NCBI GenBank assembly: GCA_004362315.1
Contig: SNWL01000007.1
Coordinates: 124,001 to 188,000 of the forward strand
Source: Mycobacterium sp. BK086
GTDB taxonomy: Bacteria > Actinomycetota > Actinomycetes > Mycobacteriales > Mycobacteriaceae
Direction of reading: 5' to 3'
Length of the DNA stretch: 64,000 nucleotides
Below, piece by piece: positions 26,468 through 36,843 of the stretch. How positions within the stretch are numbered: position 1 is the stretch's first letter; each line of letters opens with the position of its first letter. The position numbers and the translations under genes were made by a program. The notes below the pieces were generated by a model. The model saw only the letters and a program-made list of their open reading frames with translations. It searched no databases and was not told where the DNA came from.

Positions 26468-27473
26468 ATGACAACGACAGCGCCGTCGCGCAGCCGCGTC
26501 CGGCTCAGCCATCAGGTGCTGCGCCTCGAGGACGGGCACCGCGTCAGCGTCTGGACCGGTGGTCACGGAGTACCACTGGTATTCCTGCACGGCTACGGGC
26601 TCAACGGTCGCGCGTATCTTCGTCTGCTGAGCCGGCTGGGTGGGCTCGGTTTCACCGTGATCGCGGTGGATGCCGCCGGCCACGGCCGCACCCCGACTCT
26701 TCCCGCGGCGACCACCCTCGAAGACCGGGTGGATCTGACGCTGCGCGCCCTTGATGTGCTCGGAATCGACAAGGCCGTGTTCCTCGGCCATTCGATGGGT
26801 GGGCGGATGATCGTCGACCTCGCGGCGCGGGCACCCGAGCGGGTGCTCGCCGCGGTGCTGCTGAATGCGGCCGCCGGCGCGCCGTTCGACGAGTCGATCG
26901 CTCCCGGTCGTCGCTCGCCACGGGCGATCGCGGCCCGTCTGGTCGCCGCGGCCGTCGACGCCCAGGGTGACCCAAGGGGACTTTCTACTGCTGAGCTGGT
27001 CGGCTATGCGCGGCTGATGACGGGGCGTGCTCACCCGAAATGCCCGCGCGCCGCTGGGATTGACCAGGGCGCTGCGTGCGCTCCTCGGTTCCGGCGACTT
27101 CGCCGCCAAGCTCGCCACGATGCGCGACCACGCGGTGCCGACGATCGTCGTGCACGGTGAGAGGGACGGTGTGGTGCCGTTCGACAACGCCTACGACATG
27201 GCTGAGCGGGCCGACGCGTCGTTGTATTGCGTGCCCGGCGCGCACCATTCCTGGATGCTGGCCCATCCTCGCCAGGCCGCCGACATGATGCGCCAGCTGC
27301 TCAGGGCCGAGCTCGGCCATGCGCTGGCCGCGGTGAACCGGCGCACCGATGCCGACGAGCTCGGATCCGACGAGACCGATCCTGTCGAGCTCGAGCTGCT
27401 CCGGTCGCCGACACCGCGCCGCCACGCGCACCGTCGCCGTTTCACTCTTCGGTGGTTGCGTTTGACCGGGTAA
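26468..27473 (+). pseudogene. Alpha/beta hydrolase broken by a one-base frameshift
   Basis: The first part (26468 to about 27025) encodes VFLHGYGLNGR, DAAGHGRT and the nucleophile elbow FLGHSMGGRM. The second part, in another frame from about 27027, encodes HGERDGVVPFDNAYD (acid) and PGAHHSWMLAHP (His). Removing one base (C at 27026) joins the frames as MTG-VLTRNARAPLG and restores a full hydrolase of about 335 residues with a complete Ser-Asp-His triad. It is either a recent pseudogene or a sequencing error. The C-terminal tail is unusually Arg/His-rich. The substrate cannot be inferred. Confidence 0.85.
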
Positions 27474-27519
27474 GCCATCTTCGGCCTGCGACGTTGCCCG
27501 CCACGATAGATTCGGGCGC

Positions 27520-29131
<1,612 letters not shown>

Positions 29132-29148
<17 letters not shown>

Positions 29149-29401
29149 CGCTGCGCGCGATTGCGCGCATCGCGAGTCGTTCTCTGGGGCTGGTCGCTCC
29201 CCAAATGCCGTGCTGTTCATCAATTTCCATGGCATAGGACAGGCAGCGCTGCCGCACGGCGCAGGACCGGCAAATCCGTTTGGCCGCGTCTTCGTGATCC
29301 ATCCGCCGGGCGCCCTTCTCGGTGGAGGCGACGAAAAAGATCTCAAGCGGTAGCCCGCGGCATCGGGCCCGCAGGCGCCACTCGGGGTCCGAGTACGCCA
29401 T
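29132..29401 (-). CDS. WhiB-family iron-sulfur regulator in the Zur operon
   Basis: 89 residues with four Cys: C14, C44, C47 and C53 (C-X2-C-X5-C for the last three), then the beta-turn GIWGATSPRER followed by a basic tail (RLAMRAIAR). This binds a 4Fe-4S cluster and, in the family, partners the housekeeping sigma factor SigA. Its ATG directly abuts the TGA of rpmE2 (no gap), so it is the third gene of the mrf-rpmE2-whiB operon and should respond to zinc. Which WhiB subgroup it belongs to is not clear. Confidence 0.85.
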
Positions 29402-29656
29402 TCACGCCCGGCCGTAGCGCCGTCGGAACTTCTCGACTTGCCCGGCCGCGTCCATGATCCGGCGCTCACCGGTCCAGAACGGGTGCGAATCCGAGCTGAC
29501 TTCCACCACGACGAGCGGGTAGGTGCGCATGCCCTCGGCCGTCTGGATATCGATGGTGCGGGACGTGGTGGCGGTGGACCGGGTCAGGAACGTCTTGCCG
29601 GTGGTTGCGTCTTGGAAGACAACCGGACGGTAGTCGGGGTGGATACCGGGCTTCAT
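29402..29656 (-). CDS. rpmE2: Alternative 50S ribosomal protein L31, type B
   Basis: 84 residues; GGAGAGAACCG precedes the ATG. Starts [20 protein letters not shown], has SDSHPFWTG, and contains no Cys, so it lacks the zinc site of primary L31. In bacteria this C-minus form replaces zinc-binding L31 during zinc shortage. Its ATG overlaps the mrf stop by 3 nt, showing translational coupling, and it is followed directly by whiB. Confidence 0.95.
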   Translation of the reverse strand: MKPGIHPDYRPVVFQDATTGKTFLTRSTATTSRTIDIQTAEGMRTYPLVVVEVSSDSHPFWTGERRIMDAAGQVEKFRRRYGRA

Positions 29657-30849
29657 CGGTTCTCTCCGTAGTTGGTTGTGGACGTGGGTGATTCGGTGTG
29701 CGAGGCGCCATCGGCGCACGGTTCTTCATGCCAGTCACCGAACGGGTCGGGGTAGTCGGGCCAACAGTGGGGATGGTTCATCTCGTCATCGGTCAGCAGT
29801 GCGCTTTCCAAGGCTTCCTGGATCTGGATATGCTCGGCTCCGCAGACCAGGATCACCAGCGACGTTCGGCGATCGCCGTGCTGGTCGTCCCACGCCAGTC
29901 CGGCCAATGCGCGGCGTTCCGGTTCGACGTAGACGATCTCTGAATCACTCATCGCGGCAAGCCATTTCCCGGCGACGCTCGTCCGCAGACCGCCACCGGC
30001 GGACTCCAGATACATCACCTGTTCGGGCTGATTGGCCAGCCAGACACGGCCGCGGGTGCGCACCACACCGGTCAGCAGGACGTCGAGTGCATCATGAAAG
30101 CGCTGCGGATGAAACGGGCGGGCTGCCGCGAATTCGATGATGGCGACCTCGCCGTCGACGGCCAGTGGCGGTTCGCCCGCCAACAGCGGTCCGAGCGGAT
30201 CGGTGCTTCGACCGCGTCGGGCGTCGCGGTCCAGATTCGCGAGCGCCTCCTCGACATGTTCGGGCAGTTGCACGATCCACGCCCGGGGAGCGAGCCGGCG
30301 CAGCACGGCCACGCCTGCGCGATCCACCCGTGGGGCCAGGACGACATCGGCGAACTCGGTCTGCCCGACAACGACCTGGGCCACGGTGCGCCCGTCATCC
30401 AGCTCGTCTTCGCTCAACGTCTGCGCAAGCCAGCTCGAGGAATCCAGACAGGTGATGACACCGGTGATTTCGACATCGCGCGCCGCCGGGCCGTCGACGT
30501 AGCCAAGACCCAGGCGGGTGCGGACGTGGTTGATGGCCCAGCAGATCGGCTCGGGCTCGAGCCACGGCGCGAGGTGCACGACGATCCGGTCCACGTCGGT
30601 GCGACGGTGCAGCCTGCGCAATAGAAACAGCAGATCGTTGCGGACCGTGCACGCAACGCAGCCGTGCTCCAACTCGATGAGGCAGTCGGCGGTGACGGGG
30701 ACGCCGTCCTGCACGCTGGTCACCATGCGGTGCACCACGCGGCCGTCGAACCGGTGATGGACGACCACCGTGCGTTCTTGTCGCAACAGATTTCTGGCGA
30801 CGGATTCGGTGTCATCTTGGCCCGCGACCAGCAGTACCGGCGTCCGCAC
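29653..30849 (-). CDS. mrf: Ribosome hibernation factor-recruiting GTPase Mrf
   Basis: 398 residues. GTG 30849 is chosen: GGAGG lies 4 nt upstream, while the ATG at 30861 contains that site inside its codons and the ATG at 30879 falls in the Zur box. CobW-like fold with a degenerate P-loop region ([17 protein letters not shown]), a conserved CxxC (C64, C67 in GCVACTVR), and a CobW C-terminal domain ([18 protein letters not shown]). The acidic His/Cys-containing C terminus ([19 protein letters not shown]) may bind zinc. In M. smegmatis Mrf brings the hibernation factor to zinc-starved ribosomes. Zur box directly upstream; coupled to rpmE2 downstream. Confidence 0.88.
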   Translation of the reverse strand: MRTPVLLVAGQDDTESVARNLLRQERTVVVHHRFDGRVVHRMVTSVQDGVPVTADCLIELEHGCVACTVRNDLLFLLRRLHRRTDVDRIVVHLAPWLEPEPICWAINHVRTRLGLGYVDGPAARDVEITGVITCLDSSSWLAQTLSEDELDDGRTVAQVVVGQTEFADVVLAPRVDRAGVAVLRRLAPRAWIVQLPEHVEEALANLDRDARRGRSTDPLGPLLAGEPPLAVDGEVAIIEFAAARPFHPQRFHDALDVLLTGVVRTRGRVWLANQPEQVMYLESAGGGLRTSVAGKWLAAMSDSEIVYVEPERRALAGLAWDDQHGDRRTSLVILVCGAEHIQIQEALESALLTDDEMNHPHCWPDYPDPFGDWHEEPCADGASHTESPTSTTNYGENR

Positions 30850-30862
30850 CGCACCTCCCATA

Positions 30863-30881
30863 TTGAAAACGATTTCCATTA
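30863..30881. promoter_or_regulatory. Zur box upstream of mrf
   Basis: TTGAAAACGATTTCCATTA: an imperfect palindrome (GAAAAC-G-ATTTCC) close to the mycobacterial Zur pattern TGAAAAT-N-ATTTTCA. It is 14 bp upstream of the preferred mrf start, so bound Zur-Zn would block transcription. Confidence 0.8.
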
Positions 30882-30916
30882 GTACCCTGCACACGCTACA
30901 GTCCGAATCGGCGCTT

Positions 30917-30937
30917 GTCGAAAATCATTTTCAATAA
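30917..30937. promoter_or_regulatory. Zur box upstream of rpmB
   Basis: Contains the perfect palindrome GAAAAT-C-ATTTTC (30920-30932), the core of the mycobacterial Zur operator. It is 24 bp from the rpmB start and 55 bp (centre to centre) from the mrf box. Together they should make the divergon zinc-repressed. Confidence 0.92.
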
Positions 30938-30960
30938 CAGAACGAGACGGAAGGTCCTCG

Positions 30961-31197
30961 ATGTCAGCACGGTGCCAGGTCACCAGCCGCGCACCGGGTT
31001 TCGGTAACTCGGTGTCGCACTCGCATCGCCGCACCAAGCGGCGTTGGTCACCCAATATCCAGCTCAAGACGTACTACCTGCCCTCGGAGGGGCGGCGCGT
31101 CCGGCTTCGTATCAGCGCCAAGGGCATCAAGATCATCGATCGTGACGGGATCGATGCAGTGGTGGCGCGGCTGCGCCGGGAAGGACAGAAAATCTGA
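30961..31197 (+). CDS. rpmB: Alternative 50S ribosomal protein L28
   Basis: 78 residues. Starts [23 protein letters not shown], with [28 protein letters not shown] spread over the middle ([24 protein letters not shown]). Only one Cys is present (C5), so no zinc knuckle can form; this is the C-minus form used under zinc limitation. First gene of the Zur-controlled ribosomal operon; its stop overlaps the rpmG ATG by one base (TGATG). Confidence 0.94.
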   Translation: MSARCQVTSRAPGFGNSVSHSHRRTKRRWSPNIQLKTYYLPSEGRRVRLRISAKGIKIIDRDGIDAVVARLRREGQKI

Positions 31198-31361
31198 TGG
31201 CACGCAATGAGATTCGCCCGACCGTGAAGCTTCGGTCGACGGCAGGTACCGGCTACACATACGTGACCAAGAAGAACCGGCGCAACGACCCGGACCGGAT
31301 CGTGCTGCGAAAATACGACCCGGTGATCCGGCGCCACGTCGAGTTCCGCGAGGAGCGCTGA
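31197..31361 (+). CDS. rpmG: Alternative 50S ribosomal protein L33
   Basis: 54 residues: [20 protein letters not shown], then [19 protein letters not shown]. No Cys, so a C-minus, zinc-free version of L33. Overlaps rpmB by one base; rpsN starts 1 bp after its stop. Part of the zinc-starvation ribosome set. Confidence 0.95.
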   Translation: MARNEIRPTVKLRSTAGTGYTYVTKKNRRNDPDRIVLRKYDPVIRRHVEFREER

Positions 31362-31362
31362 G

Positions 31363-31668
31363 GTGGCCAAGCGATCCAAAATCGTCAAGAACGACCAGCG
31401 GATAGCCGTCGTGGCCCGCTATGCCGAGCGCCGCGCGGAGCTCAAGCGGATCATCCGCTCGCCGCAGAGTTCAGCCGACGAGAAGATAAGCGCTCAGCAG
31501 GAACTGGCGCGTCAACCCAGGGATGCCAGCGCCGTGCGGGTGCGCAACCGCGACGCCGTCGATGGTCGCCCGCGCGGGCATCTGCGTAAGTTCGGGCTGT
31601 CGCGGGTGCGGATGCGGGAGCTGGCTCACCAAGGCCAGCTCCCCGGAGTGCGGAAGGCGAGTTGGTGA
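31363..31668 (+). CDS. rpsN: Alternative 30S ribosomal protein S14
   Basis: 101 residues from GTG 31363 (GAGGTG context). Begins [20 protein letters not shown] and ends with the S14 signature [21 protein letters not shown]. The zinc CxxC-CxxC motif of short S14 is replaced by a longer Cys-free segment ([20 protein letters not shown]), the C-minus form. Overlaps the next gene start by 4 nt (GTGA). Confidence 0.95.
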   Translation: MAKRSKIVKNDQRIAVVARYAERRAELKRIIRSPQSSADEKISAQQELARQPRDASAVRVRNRDAVDGRPRGHLRKFGLSRVRMRELAHQGQLPGVRKASW

Positions 31669-31910
31669 AGGCCAAGAATCGCAATCGCGGCCCAGCGCCG
31701 GACGCGGCCAAGCCCCGGCGCAACATGCTCACCGGTCTGGGGCTGAGCGAAGTCGACTACAAAGACACCGCGACCTTGCGGGTGTTCATCTCCGAACGCG
31801 GAAAGATCCGATCGCGCAGGGTTACTGGGCTCACGGTGGGCCAGCAGCGCCAAGTCGCGACCGCCATCAAGAACGCCAGGGAGATGGCGCTCTTGCCGTA
31901 TCCCGCATGA
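31665..31910 (+). CDS. rpsR: Alternative 30S ribosomal protein S18
   Basis: 81 residues from GTG 31665 (a TTG at 31662 is possible). [20 protein letters not shown], then [24 protein letters not shown], the S18 core. The N-terminal Cys pair of zinc-binding S18 is replaced by RRNMLTG, so C-minus. Last ribosomal gene of the operon; its stop overlaps the ATG of the Cys-rich small protein (ATGA). Confidence 0.94.
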   Translation: MKAKNRNRGPAPDAAKPRRNMLTGLGLSEVDYKDTATLRVFISERGKIRSRRVTGLTVGQQRQVATAIKNAREMALLPYPA

Positions 31911-32161
31911 CCACACCGTTCACCGTCGTCGTATGCACGGGTTGCGATGCGGGCACGTCAGCGTTGGACGCGCTGCGGGCAGTGGTCCGCGAGTGCCCGG
32001 GCGGGATGCTGGTGTCCACGCCCTGTCTCCTCGGACCGCAGGGATGTCAGGCTCGCAACGGCGGCGCGATTGCGATGCTCCAACCGTGTTGGCCCGACCG
32101 CTCGCCGGTCGGTCCTGCTCGCTTGATCGACGTCAGCGCTCTGCGCGCTGATAGGCGGTGA
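31907..32161 (+). CDS. Small Cys-rich protein co-transcribed with the Zur ribosomal operon
   Basis: 84 residues with Cys at 10, 13, 30, 40, 47 and 61. It starts [20 protein letters not shown] and has [15 protein letters not shown], a spacing like that of thioredoxin-fold 2Fe-2S ferredoxins (paired N-terminal and C-terminal Cys after a beta-alpha-beta unit). It could instead bind zinc. Coupled to rpsR by a 4-nt overlap, so it should be induced on zinc starvation; a Cys-rich protein is unexpected among Cys-poor ones. Overlaps the convergent thiolase by 29 bp. Confidence 0.65.
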   Translation: MTTPFTVVVCTGCDAGTSALDALRAVVRECPGGMLVSTPCLLGPQGCQARNGGAIAMLQPCWPDRSPVGPARLIDVSALRADRR

Positions 32162-33332
32162 CAACCGCCGCCCCGCCCAGCCCGATGTTGTGCTGCAGTG
32201 CGGCACTGACGTTGTCCACCTGGCGCTTGTCGGCGGTGCCGCGCAGCTGCCAGGTCAGCTCGGCGCACTGCGCCAGGCCGGTCGCGCCGAGCGGATGGCC
32301 CTTGGAGATCAGGCCGCCTGAGGGGTTGACCACCCAGCGCCCGCCATAGGTCGTGTCGTCTTTGTCGATCAGCGCCGGCGCTTCACCGGGACCGCACAGG
32401 CCGAGGGCTTCGTACAGCAGCAGCTCGTTGGCCGAGAAGCAGTCGTGGAGTTCGATGACCTGGAAGTCCTCGGGGCCGAGCCCGGACTGGTCGTAAACCT
32501 GTTGTGCAGCCTGAACATTCATGTCATAGCCGATGATATTGGCCGCGCTGCCGTCGAAGGTCGAGGCGAAGTCGGTGGTCATCGCCTGCCCGACGATCTC
32601 GACAGCCTGCCCGGCCAGGCCGTGCTTGTCGACGAACTCCTCGCTGACCACGATCGCCGCACCCGAACCATCCGACGTCGGCGAGCACTGCAGCTTGGTC
32701 AGCGGATCGGAGATCATCTTGGCGCCCAGGATGTCATCGAGGGTGTACTCGTCCTGGAATTGTGCGTACGGGTTGTTCACCGAATGCTTGTGGTTCTTGT
32801 AACCGATCTTCGCGAAATGCTCCGCGGTGGTGCCGTACTTCTTCATGTGTTCGCGGCCGGCCGCACCGAACATCCACGGCGCCACCGGAAACGCCATCGG
32901 ATCGGTCTCGTTGAGCGCGACGATGTGGCGCATCAGCGGGGACTCGCGGTCCTCGGCGCCGCCGCCCAGCGAACCGGGCTGCATCTTCTCGAAGCCGAGC
33001 GCGATCGTGCAGTCGGCGAGTCCGCCGCGGATGGCCTGCGCGGCCAGGTACAGCGCGGTCGATCCCGTCGAACAGTTGTTGTTCACGTTCACGATCGGGA
33101 TGCCCGTCATGCCGAGCTCGTAGAGCGCACGCTGCCCGGAGGTGGAGTCACCTGAGCAGTAGCCGACGTAGCCCTGCTGCACTTGCGAGTAGTCGATGCC
33201 GGCGTCGGCCAATGCCTTGTTGCCGGATTCGTTGGCCATCTGCGGGTAGTCCCAGCCTTCGCGGCGACCCGGCTTTTCGAACTTGGTCATCCCCACCCCG
33301 ACGACGAACACGCGATTCTTGGCGCTGGCCAT
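32133..33332 (-). CDS. SCP-x/lipid-transfer-type thiolase
   Basis: 399 residues; ATG 33332 with GGAAGGAATCAGGAC upstream. Nucleophile C87 in [22 protein letters not shown], and [12 protein letters not shown] at the C terminus mark an SCP-x-like thiolase. Such enzymes cleave or retro-aldol beta-keto/hydroxy acyl-CoAs, often with a DUF35 partner, in sterol side-chain breakdown. No DUF35 gene is adjacent. The KstR-type box 49 bp upstream supports a role in sterol metabolism. Confidence 0.88.
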   Translation of the reverse strand: MASAKNRVFVVGVGMTKFEKPGRREGWDYPQMANESGNKALADAGIDYSQVQQGYVGYCSGDSTSGQRALYELGMTGIPIVNVNNNCSTGSTALYLAAQAIRGGLADCTIALGFEKMQPGSLGGGAEDRESPLMRHIVALNETDPMAFPVAPWMFGAAGREHMKKYGTTAEHFAKIGYKNHKHSVNNPYAQFQDEYTLDDILGAKMISDPLTKLQCSPTSDGSGAAIVVSEEFVDKHGLAGQAVEIVGQAMTTDFASTFDGSAANIIGYDMNVQAAQQVYDQSGLGPEDFQVIELHDCFSANELLLYEALGLCGPGEAPALIDKDDTTYGGRWVVNPSGGLISKGHPLGATGLAQCAELTWQLRGTADKRQVDNVSAALQHNIGLGGAAVVTAYQRAER

Positions 33333-33380
33333 GTCCTGATTCCTTCCGTCCACGCTGACGATCCGGCTAGTGTAGACCGC

Positions 33381-33396
33381 CTAGAACCTGTTCTAG
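33381..33396. promoter_or_regulatory. KstR-type operator
   Basis: CTAGAACCTGTTCTAG: perfect 7-bp arms with a CT centre, containing TAGAAC-N2-GTTCTA, which fits the KstR consensus TnnAACnnGTTnnA. It lies between the divergent thiolase (49 bp) and dehydrogenase (21 bp) genes. KstR represses cholesterol genes in mycobacteria. Confidence 0.85.
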
Positions 33397-33416
33397 TTTC
33401 CCACGGAGGTGCAGCA

Positions 33417-34475
33417 ATGGCGTTGCGGGTCGTGCAGTGGGCCACCGGCGGAGTCGGGGTCGCGGCCATCAAGGGTGTGCTCGAACACCCCGAGCTCGAA
33501 CTGGCCGGCTGCTGGGTGCATTCCGCCGACAAGGCAGGCAAGGACGTCGGCGAGATCATCGGCACCGAACCGCTGGGAGTGACGGCCACCAACAGTCTCG
33601 ACGAGATCCTCGCGCTGGACGCCGACGTGGTGATCTACGCTCCGCTGCTGCCCAACCTCGACGAGGTGACCGCGCTCCTGCGGTCGGGAAAGAACGTCGT
33701 CAGCCCGATCGGCTGGTTCTACCCCAGTGAATCCGAGGCCGCCCCGCTGGAAGCCGCGGCTCGCGAGGGCAATGTCACCCTGCACGGCGCAGGCATCGGA
33801 CCGGGTGCGGCCACCGAACTGTTCCCGCTGCTCCTGTCGGTGATGTCCACCGGCGTGACCTACGTGCGCGCCGAGGAGTATTCCGACCTGCGTACCTACG
33901 GTGCCCCCGATGTGCTGCGGCACGTGATGGGGTTCGGTGGAACACCGGAGAGCGCACTGACCGGACCGATGCAGAAACTGCTCAATGGCGGCTTCTTCCA
34001 ATCGGTTCGGCTGATCGTCGACCGCCTGGGGTTCGCCGCCGAACCCAAGATTCGCACCTCCCAGGAAGTCGCGGTGGCGACCGCGCCCATCGACTCGCCG
34101 ATGGGCGTGATCGAGCCCGGCCAGGTGGCGGGCCGGCGCTTCCACTGGGATGCCGTAGTGACGAACACCGTCGTCGTCCGGATCACCGTCAACTGGCTGA
34201 TGGGTGAGGAAAACATGGACCCCGCATGGTCTTTCGGCCCGGCGGGGGAGCGCTACGAGATGGAGGTGCGGGGCAACCCGAACACCTTCGTCACCGTCAA
34301 GGGCTGGCAGCCGGAGAGTGTCGAGGAAGGGCTGGTGAGCAACCCGGGCGTGGTGGCCACCGCCGCGCACTGTGTCAACTCCATTCCCGCGACGTGCGCT
34401 GCCGAGCCGGGTATCGCCACCTTCTTCGACCTGCCGCTCATCACCGGACGCGCAGCGCCGCAGCTGTCGCGCTGA
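33417..34475 (+). CDS. Dihydrodipicolinate-reductase-like NAD(P)-dependent dehydrogenase
   Basis: 352 residues; ACGGAGGT precedes the ATG. The N-terminal Rossmann motif RVVQWATGGVGVAAIKGVLE matches mycobacterial proteins annotated as dihydrodipicolinate reductase-like or amine-dehydrogenase-like. Active-site-like HGAGIGPGAATELFP follows. It lacks the usual DapB C-terminal motifs, so lysine biosynthesis is unlikely. KstR-box control suggests a role in lipid or sterol catabolism. The exact reaction is unknown. Confidence 0.8.
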   Translation: MALRVVQWATGGVGVAAIKGVLEHPELELAGCWVHSADKAGKDVGEIIGTEPLGVTATNSLDEILALDADVVIYAPLLPNLDEVTALLRSGKNVVSPIGWFYPSESEAAPLEAAAREGNVTLHGAGIGPGAATELFPLLLSVMSTGVTYVRAEEYSDLRTYGAPDVLRHVMGFGGTPESALTGPMQKLLNGGFFQSVRLIVDRLGFAAEPKIRTSQEVAVATAPIDSPMGVIEPGQVAGRRFHWDAVVTNTVVVRITVNWLMGEENMDPAWSFGPAGERYEMEVRGNPNTFVTVKGWQPESVEEGLVSNPGVVATAAHCVNSIPATCAAEPGIATFFDLPLITGRAAPQLSR

Positions 34476-34489
34476 CTATCATCGGCGGG

Positions 34490-34963
34490 ATGGCTCATCC
34501 CGTCGTCGTCGAGCAGTCCCGCGCGATTCCCGTCGCGGTATCGGATGCGTTCGCCAAAACGCTGCCGATGCCGCTGCCCACGTTGTTCAACCGCTGGTAT
34601 GGCCCCATCCCGCCGATCAAGGCCGTGCACGACCAGACCGGTGACTGGTCCGCGGCGGGGCAGACCCGCACCGTCGCCTTGGTCGGTGGCGGCGGCATGC
34701 GGGAGACACTGACCCGAGTGGATGCCCCACATGTCTTCGGCTACACGCTCACCGATGTCCGCGGCGCGATGTCACCGCTGATCGACCACATCGAAGGAGT
34801 CTGGGAATTCAGCCCGCACGGCACTGGAACGAAGGTGACGTGGCAGTGGACGCTGCACCCGAAATCGGCGCTGACCGCTCCATTGTTGCCGGTGTTCGCC
34901 AGGATCTGGCGCGGCTACGCGGACAAGGCGCTGGCGACGCTGTCGGATTACCTTCTGCGTTGA
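34490..34963 (+). CDS. SRPBCC-family protein
   Basis: 157 residues. START-like helix-grip fold signature at the N terminus (VVVEQSRAIPVAVSDAFAKT) and a C-terminal amphipathic helix (LLPVFARIWRGYADKALATL). These proteins bind hydrophobic ligands in a deep pocket. It follows the dehydrogenase by 14 bp in the same direction, so it may share the KstR-controlled transcript. Ligand unknown. Confidence 0.78.
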   Translation: MAHPVVVEQSRAIPVAVSDAFAKTLPMPLPTLFNRWYGPIPPIKAVHDQTGDWSAAGQTRTVALVGGGGMRETLTRVDAPHVFGYTLTDVRGAMSPLIDHIEGVWEFSPHGTGTKVTWQWTLHPKSALTAPLLPVFARIWRGYADKALATLSDYLLR

Positions 34964-34974
34964 GCCCGACGGCA

Positions 34975-36843
34975 TCACGGGCCGCCGACGACACGTGTCG
35001 TCGATTGAAATCCACCCGCGAGAGCGGACACCGTTGCGCCCGGGATCAGCGGGATCACCGCGACACCTTCGTCGTTGGTGGTGACAGTGACAGGACCTAT
35101 CGACACGGTTGCCCCGCGCACCGGTCGAGCCTGCGGATCCTCGGGAATGGTGGCGGTGACCAAGACTCGGCCCCCACCGGCGGGAAACGAGATCGACAAC
35201 GGCGGCTGAGATCGCGCGGGACAGTTCGCCTGAGTGGGGATGCCGGCGAGCTTCACGCCGTTGATGGCCGACTCCACGCCGCCCAGGTAGTTGCTATCCG
35301 GTCCGACGACGACCAATCCACGCAGATAGCCTTTGCGAGCACCAGAGCTCGTCAGATTGGCGCTCCAGGTTGCAGTGAGCGGAGCCAGAACCACCAGGAC
35401 GGTCTCCACGCCGTCCAGGAACGTCACGCCATCGTCAGAGTAATGGGCGTATGAGACCGAAAACCGGCCCGATGCGTACGCGCCGAAATACGACAGCAGG
35501 GCGGTCCCCGAGTACTTCCCCTTCAACAGCCGCACCGGCCGAATGCGGCCCATCAGGGGGTTGAAGTCCTTGACCGGAACCGACCATTGCGCGATCTTCG
35601 CCGGATCCTGGTGTATTGGCGTTTGGGGCACCGTTGGTGTGCGGGCGGGAAACTTGAGAATACTTATCCGCGTTTGCTTTCCACTGCCGCCCGGGCCGGG
35701 CTGTTCGTTGACAAGCGCTCGGGTGGAATCGTCGAACCAGCTCCAGCCGCGGATGGTCCAAGCCGGGTCGATCACGATCGGCTGGCCCGAGTATCCGTCC
35801 TCCTGCTGACCGATCGCCGTGTTCATCAGCCAGGGCTCGTTCATGCATCGTCGGTTGTTCCAGAGACTTACCCGCCCAATCTGACCGAAGCTGGCGCTGT
35901 CGATCAGCGCGGGGCGGACCAACTGCGTGAAGACCGTCATCCGATTCAGCCCGCGTGCCGAACTGAAGTAAGTGGTTCTGCCGTCAGGCGCGATTTCGCC
36001 TGCCTCGTTGTAGTCGAGGTCGCTGGTCAACGGGCGCCGATTGCCCGTGGCTGTGTCGAGCAGCCAGATGTCGTAATTCAGTCCGGTGCTGGTGGTCTGG
36101 TACTTCAGGGTTCGTCCGCCATCGTTCCAACTGGCGCCTTCGTAAAAGTGTGCGGCGTTCGCGAGATCCGCGGCGAAGTCGGTCTTCTTCACCCAAGACG
36201 GGTTGAAGATGCGTTGATCGGTGAGTACGTACTGGTCGCCGTTGAGAGTGAGTCGCGCGATGCTCATCCTGGTTCCCTCAATGGGATTGACTTCGTTCCA
36301 GGTGACGTACTCGCCGTACCAGTCTGGTTTGGCTTCCCGGTTCTGACCGGTCAACAGGCTACCGCCGGCCGGAAACTGCACTTTCTTACTCGTCTTGGTC
36401 TGGCAGTCGTAGATCGAGGGGGCGCACTCCAGAATCTGGTAGTCGATATGGCCGGCTCCGCCGCCCTGTTGACCGGAGGTGTTGGCAAACCACACTCGCT
36501 TGCTGTCACCCATCGCCTTGATTTTCGTGGCGTTGGTTGCCATGCCGCACGAGATGCATTGGTAGTTACCACCATTGAGATCAGTGGTCGCGATCTGCGA
36601 GCTGCCCGATATCATGACCTCGACCACGAGATGCTGGTCGTCGGGTGCGATGTCGGCAGAGTCGACGGTCACGCCCGGCGGAACGGAGAAGCTCAGCACC
36701 CGTTCGACTTCGAAGGGCTCGAGCGAGGGGGATGGGTCCGCCGACGCGACGATTGGCGGGCTCATCACGACGGCCGCGACGGTCGTTGTCATGACGAGCA
36801 GGATCGACAGCAGCCTGCGCCGGACTGAACCGTGAAGCATCAA
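34975..36843 (-). CDS. Secreted TolB-like beta-propeller protein
   Basis: 622 residues. The signal peptide is an Arg-rich start (MMLHGSVRRRLLSILLVM) and ends PIVASADP. Propeller-type repeats follow (DIAPDDQHLVVEV, YDIWLLDTATGNRRPLTSD, GEIAPDGRTTYFSSARG), with Cys pairs (YQCISCGMA, ECAPSIYDCQ) likely forming disulfides. A C-terminal carboxypeptidase-regulatory-like/Ig module is present (ARPVRGATVSIGPVTVTTNDEG). It resembles exported WD40-like proteins; no enzyme motif was seen. Its start overlaps the upstream small gene by 4 nt. Confidence 0.75.
   Translation of the reverse strand: MMLHGSVRRRLLSILLVMTTTVAAVVMSPPIVASADPSPSLEPFEVERVLSFSVPPGVTVDSADIAPDDQHLVVEVMISGSSQIATTDLNGGNYQCISCGMATNATKIKAMGDSKRVWFANTSGQQGGGAGHIDYQILECAPSIYDCQTKTSKKVQFPAGGSLLTGQNREAKPDWYGEYVTWNEVNPIEGTRMSIARLTLNGDQYVLTDQRIFNPSWVKKTDFAADLANAAHFYEGASWNDGGRTLKYQTTSTGLNYDIWLLDTATGNRRPLTSDLDYNEAGEIAPDGRTTYFSSARGLNRMTVFTQLVRPALIDSASFGQIGRVSLWNNRRCMNEPWLMNTAIGQQEDGYSGQPIVIDPAWTIRGWSWFDDSTRALVNEQPGPGGSGKQTRISILKFPARTPTVPQTPIHQDPAKIAQWSVPVKDFNPLMGRIRPVRLLKGKYSGTALLSYFGAYASGRFSVSYAHYSDDGVTFLDGVETVLVVLAPLTATWSANLTSSGARKGYLRGLVVVGPDSNYLGGVESAINGVKLAGIPTQANCPARSQPPLSISFPAGGGRVLVTATIPEDPQARPVRGATVSIGPVTVTTNDEGVAVIPLIPGATVSALAGGFQSTTRVVGGP

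Noticed and set aside
32133-33332. Assigning the thiolase to a specific Ltp gene
   Set aside because: Several mycobacterial SCP-x thiolases share these motifs, and no DUF35 partner is adjacent to distinguish them.
33417-34475. DapB of lysine biosynthesis
   Set aside because: Only the Rossmann part is similar; it is longer than DapB, lacks its C-terminal motifs and sits behind a KstR-type box.
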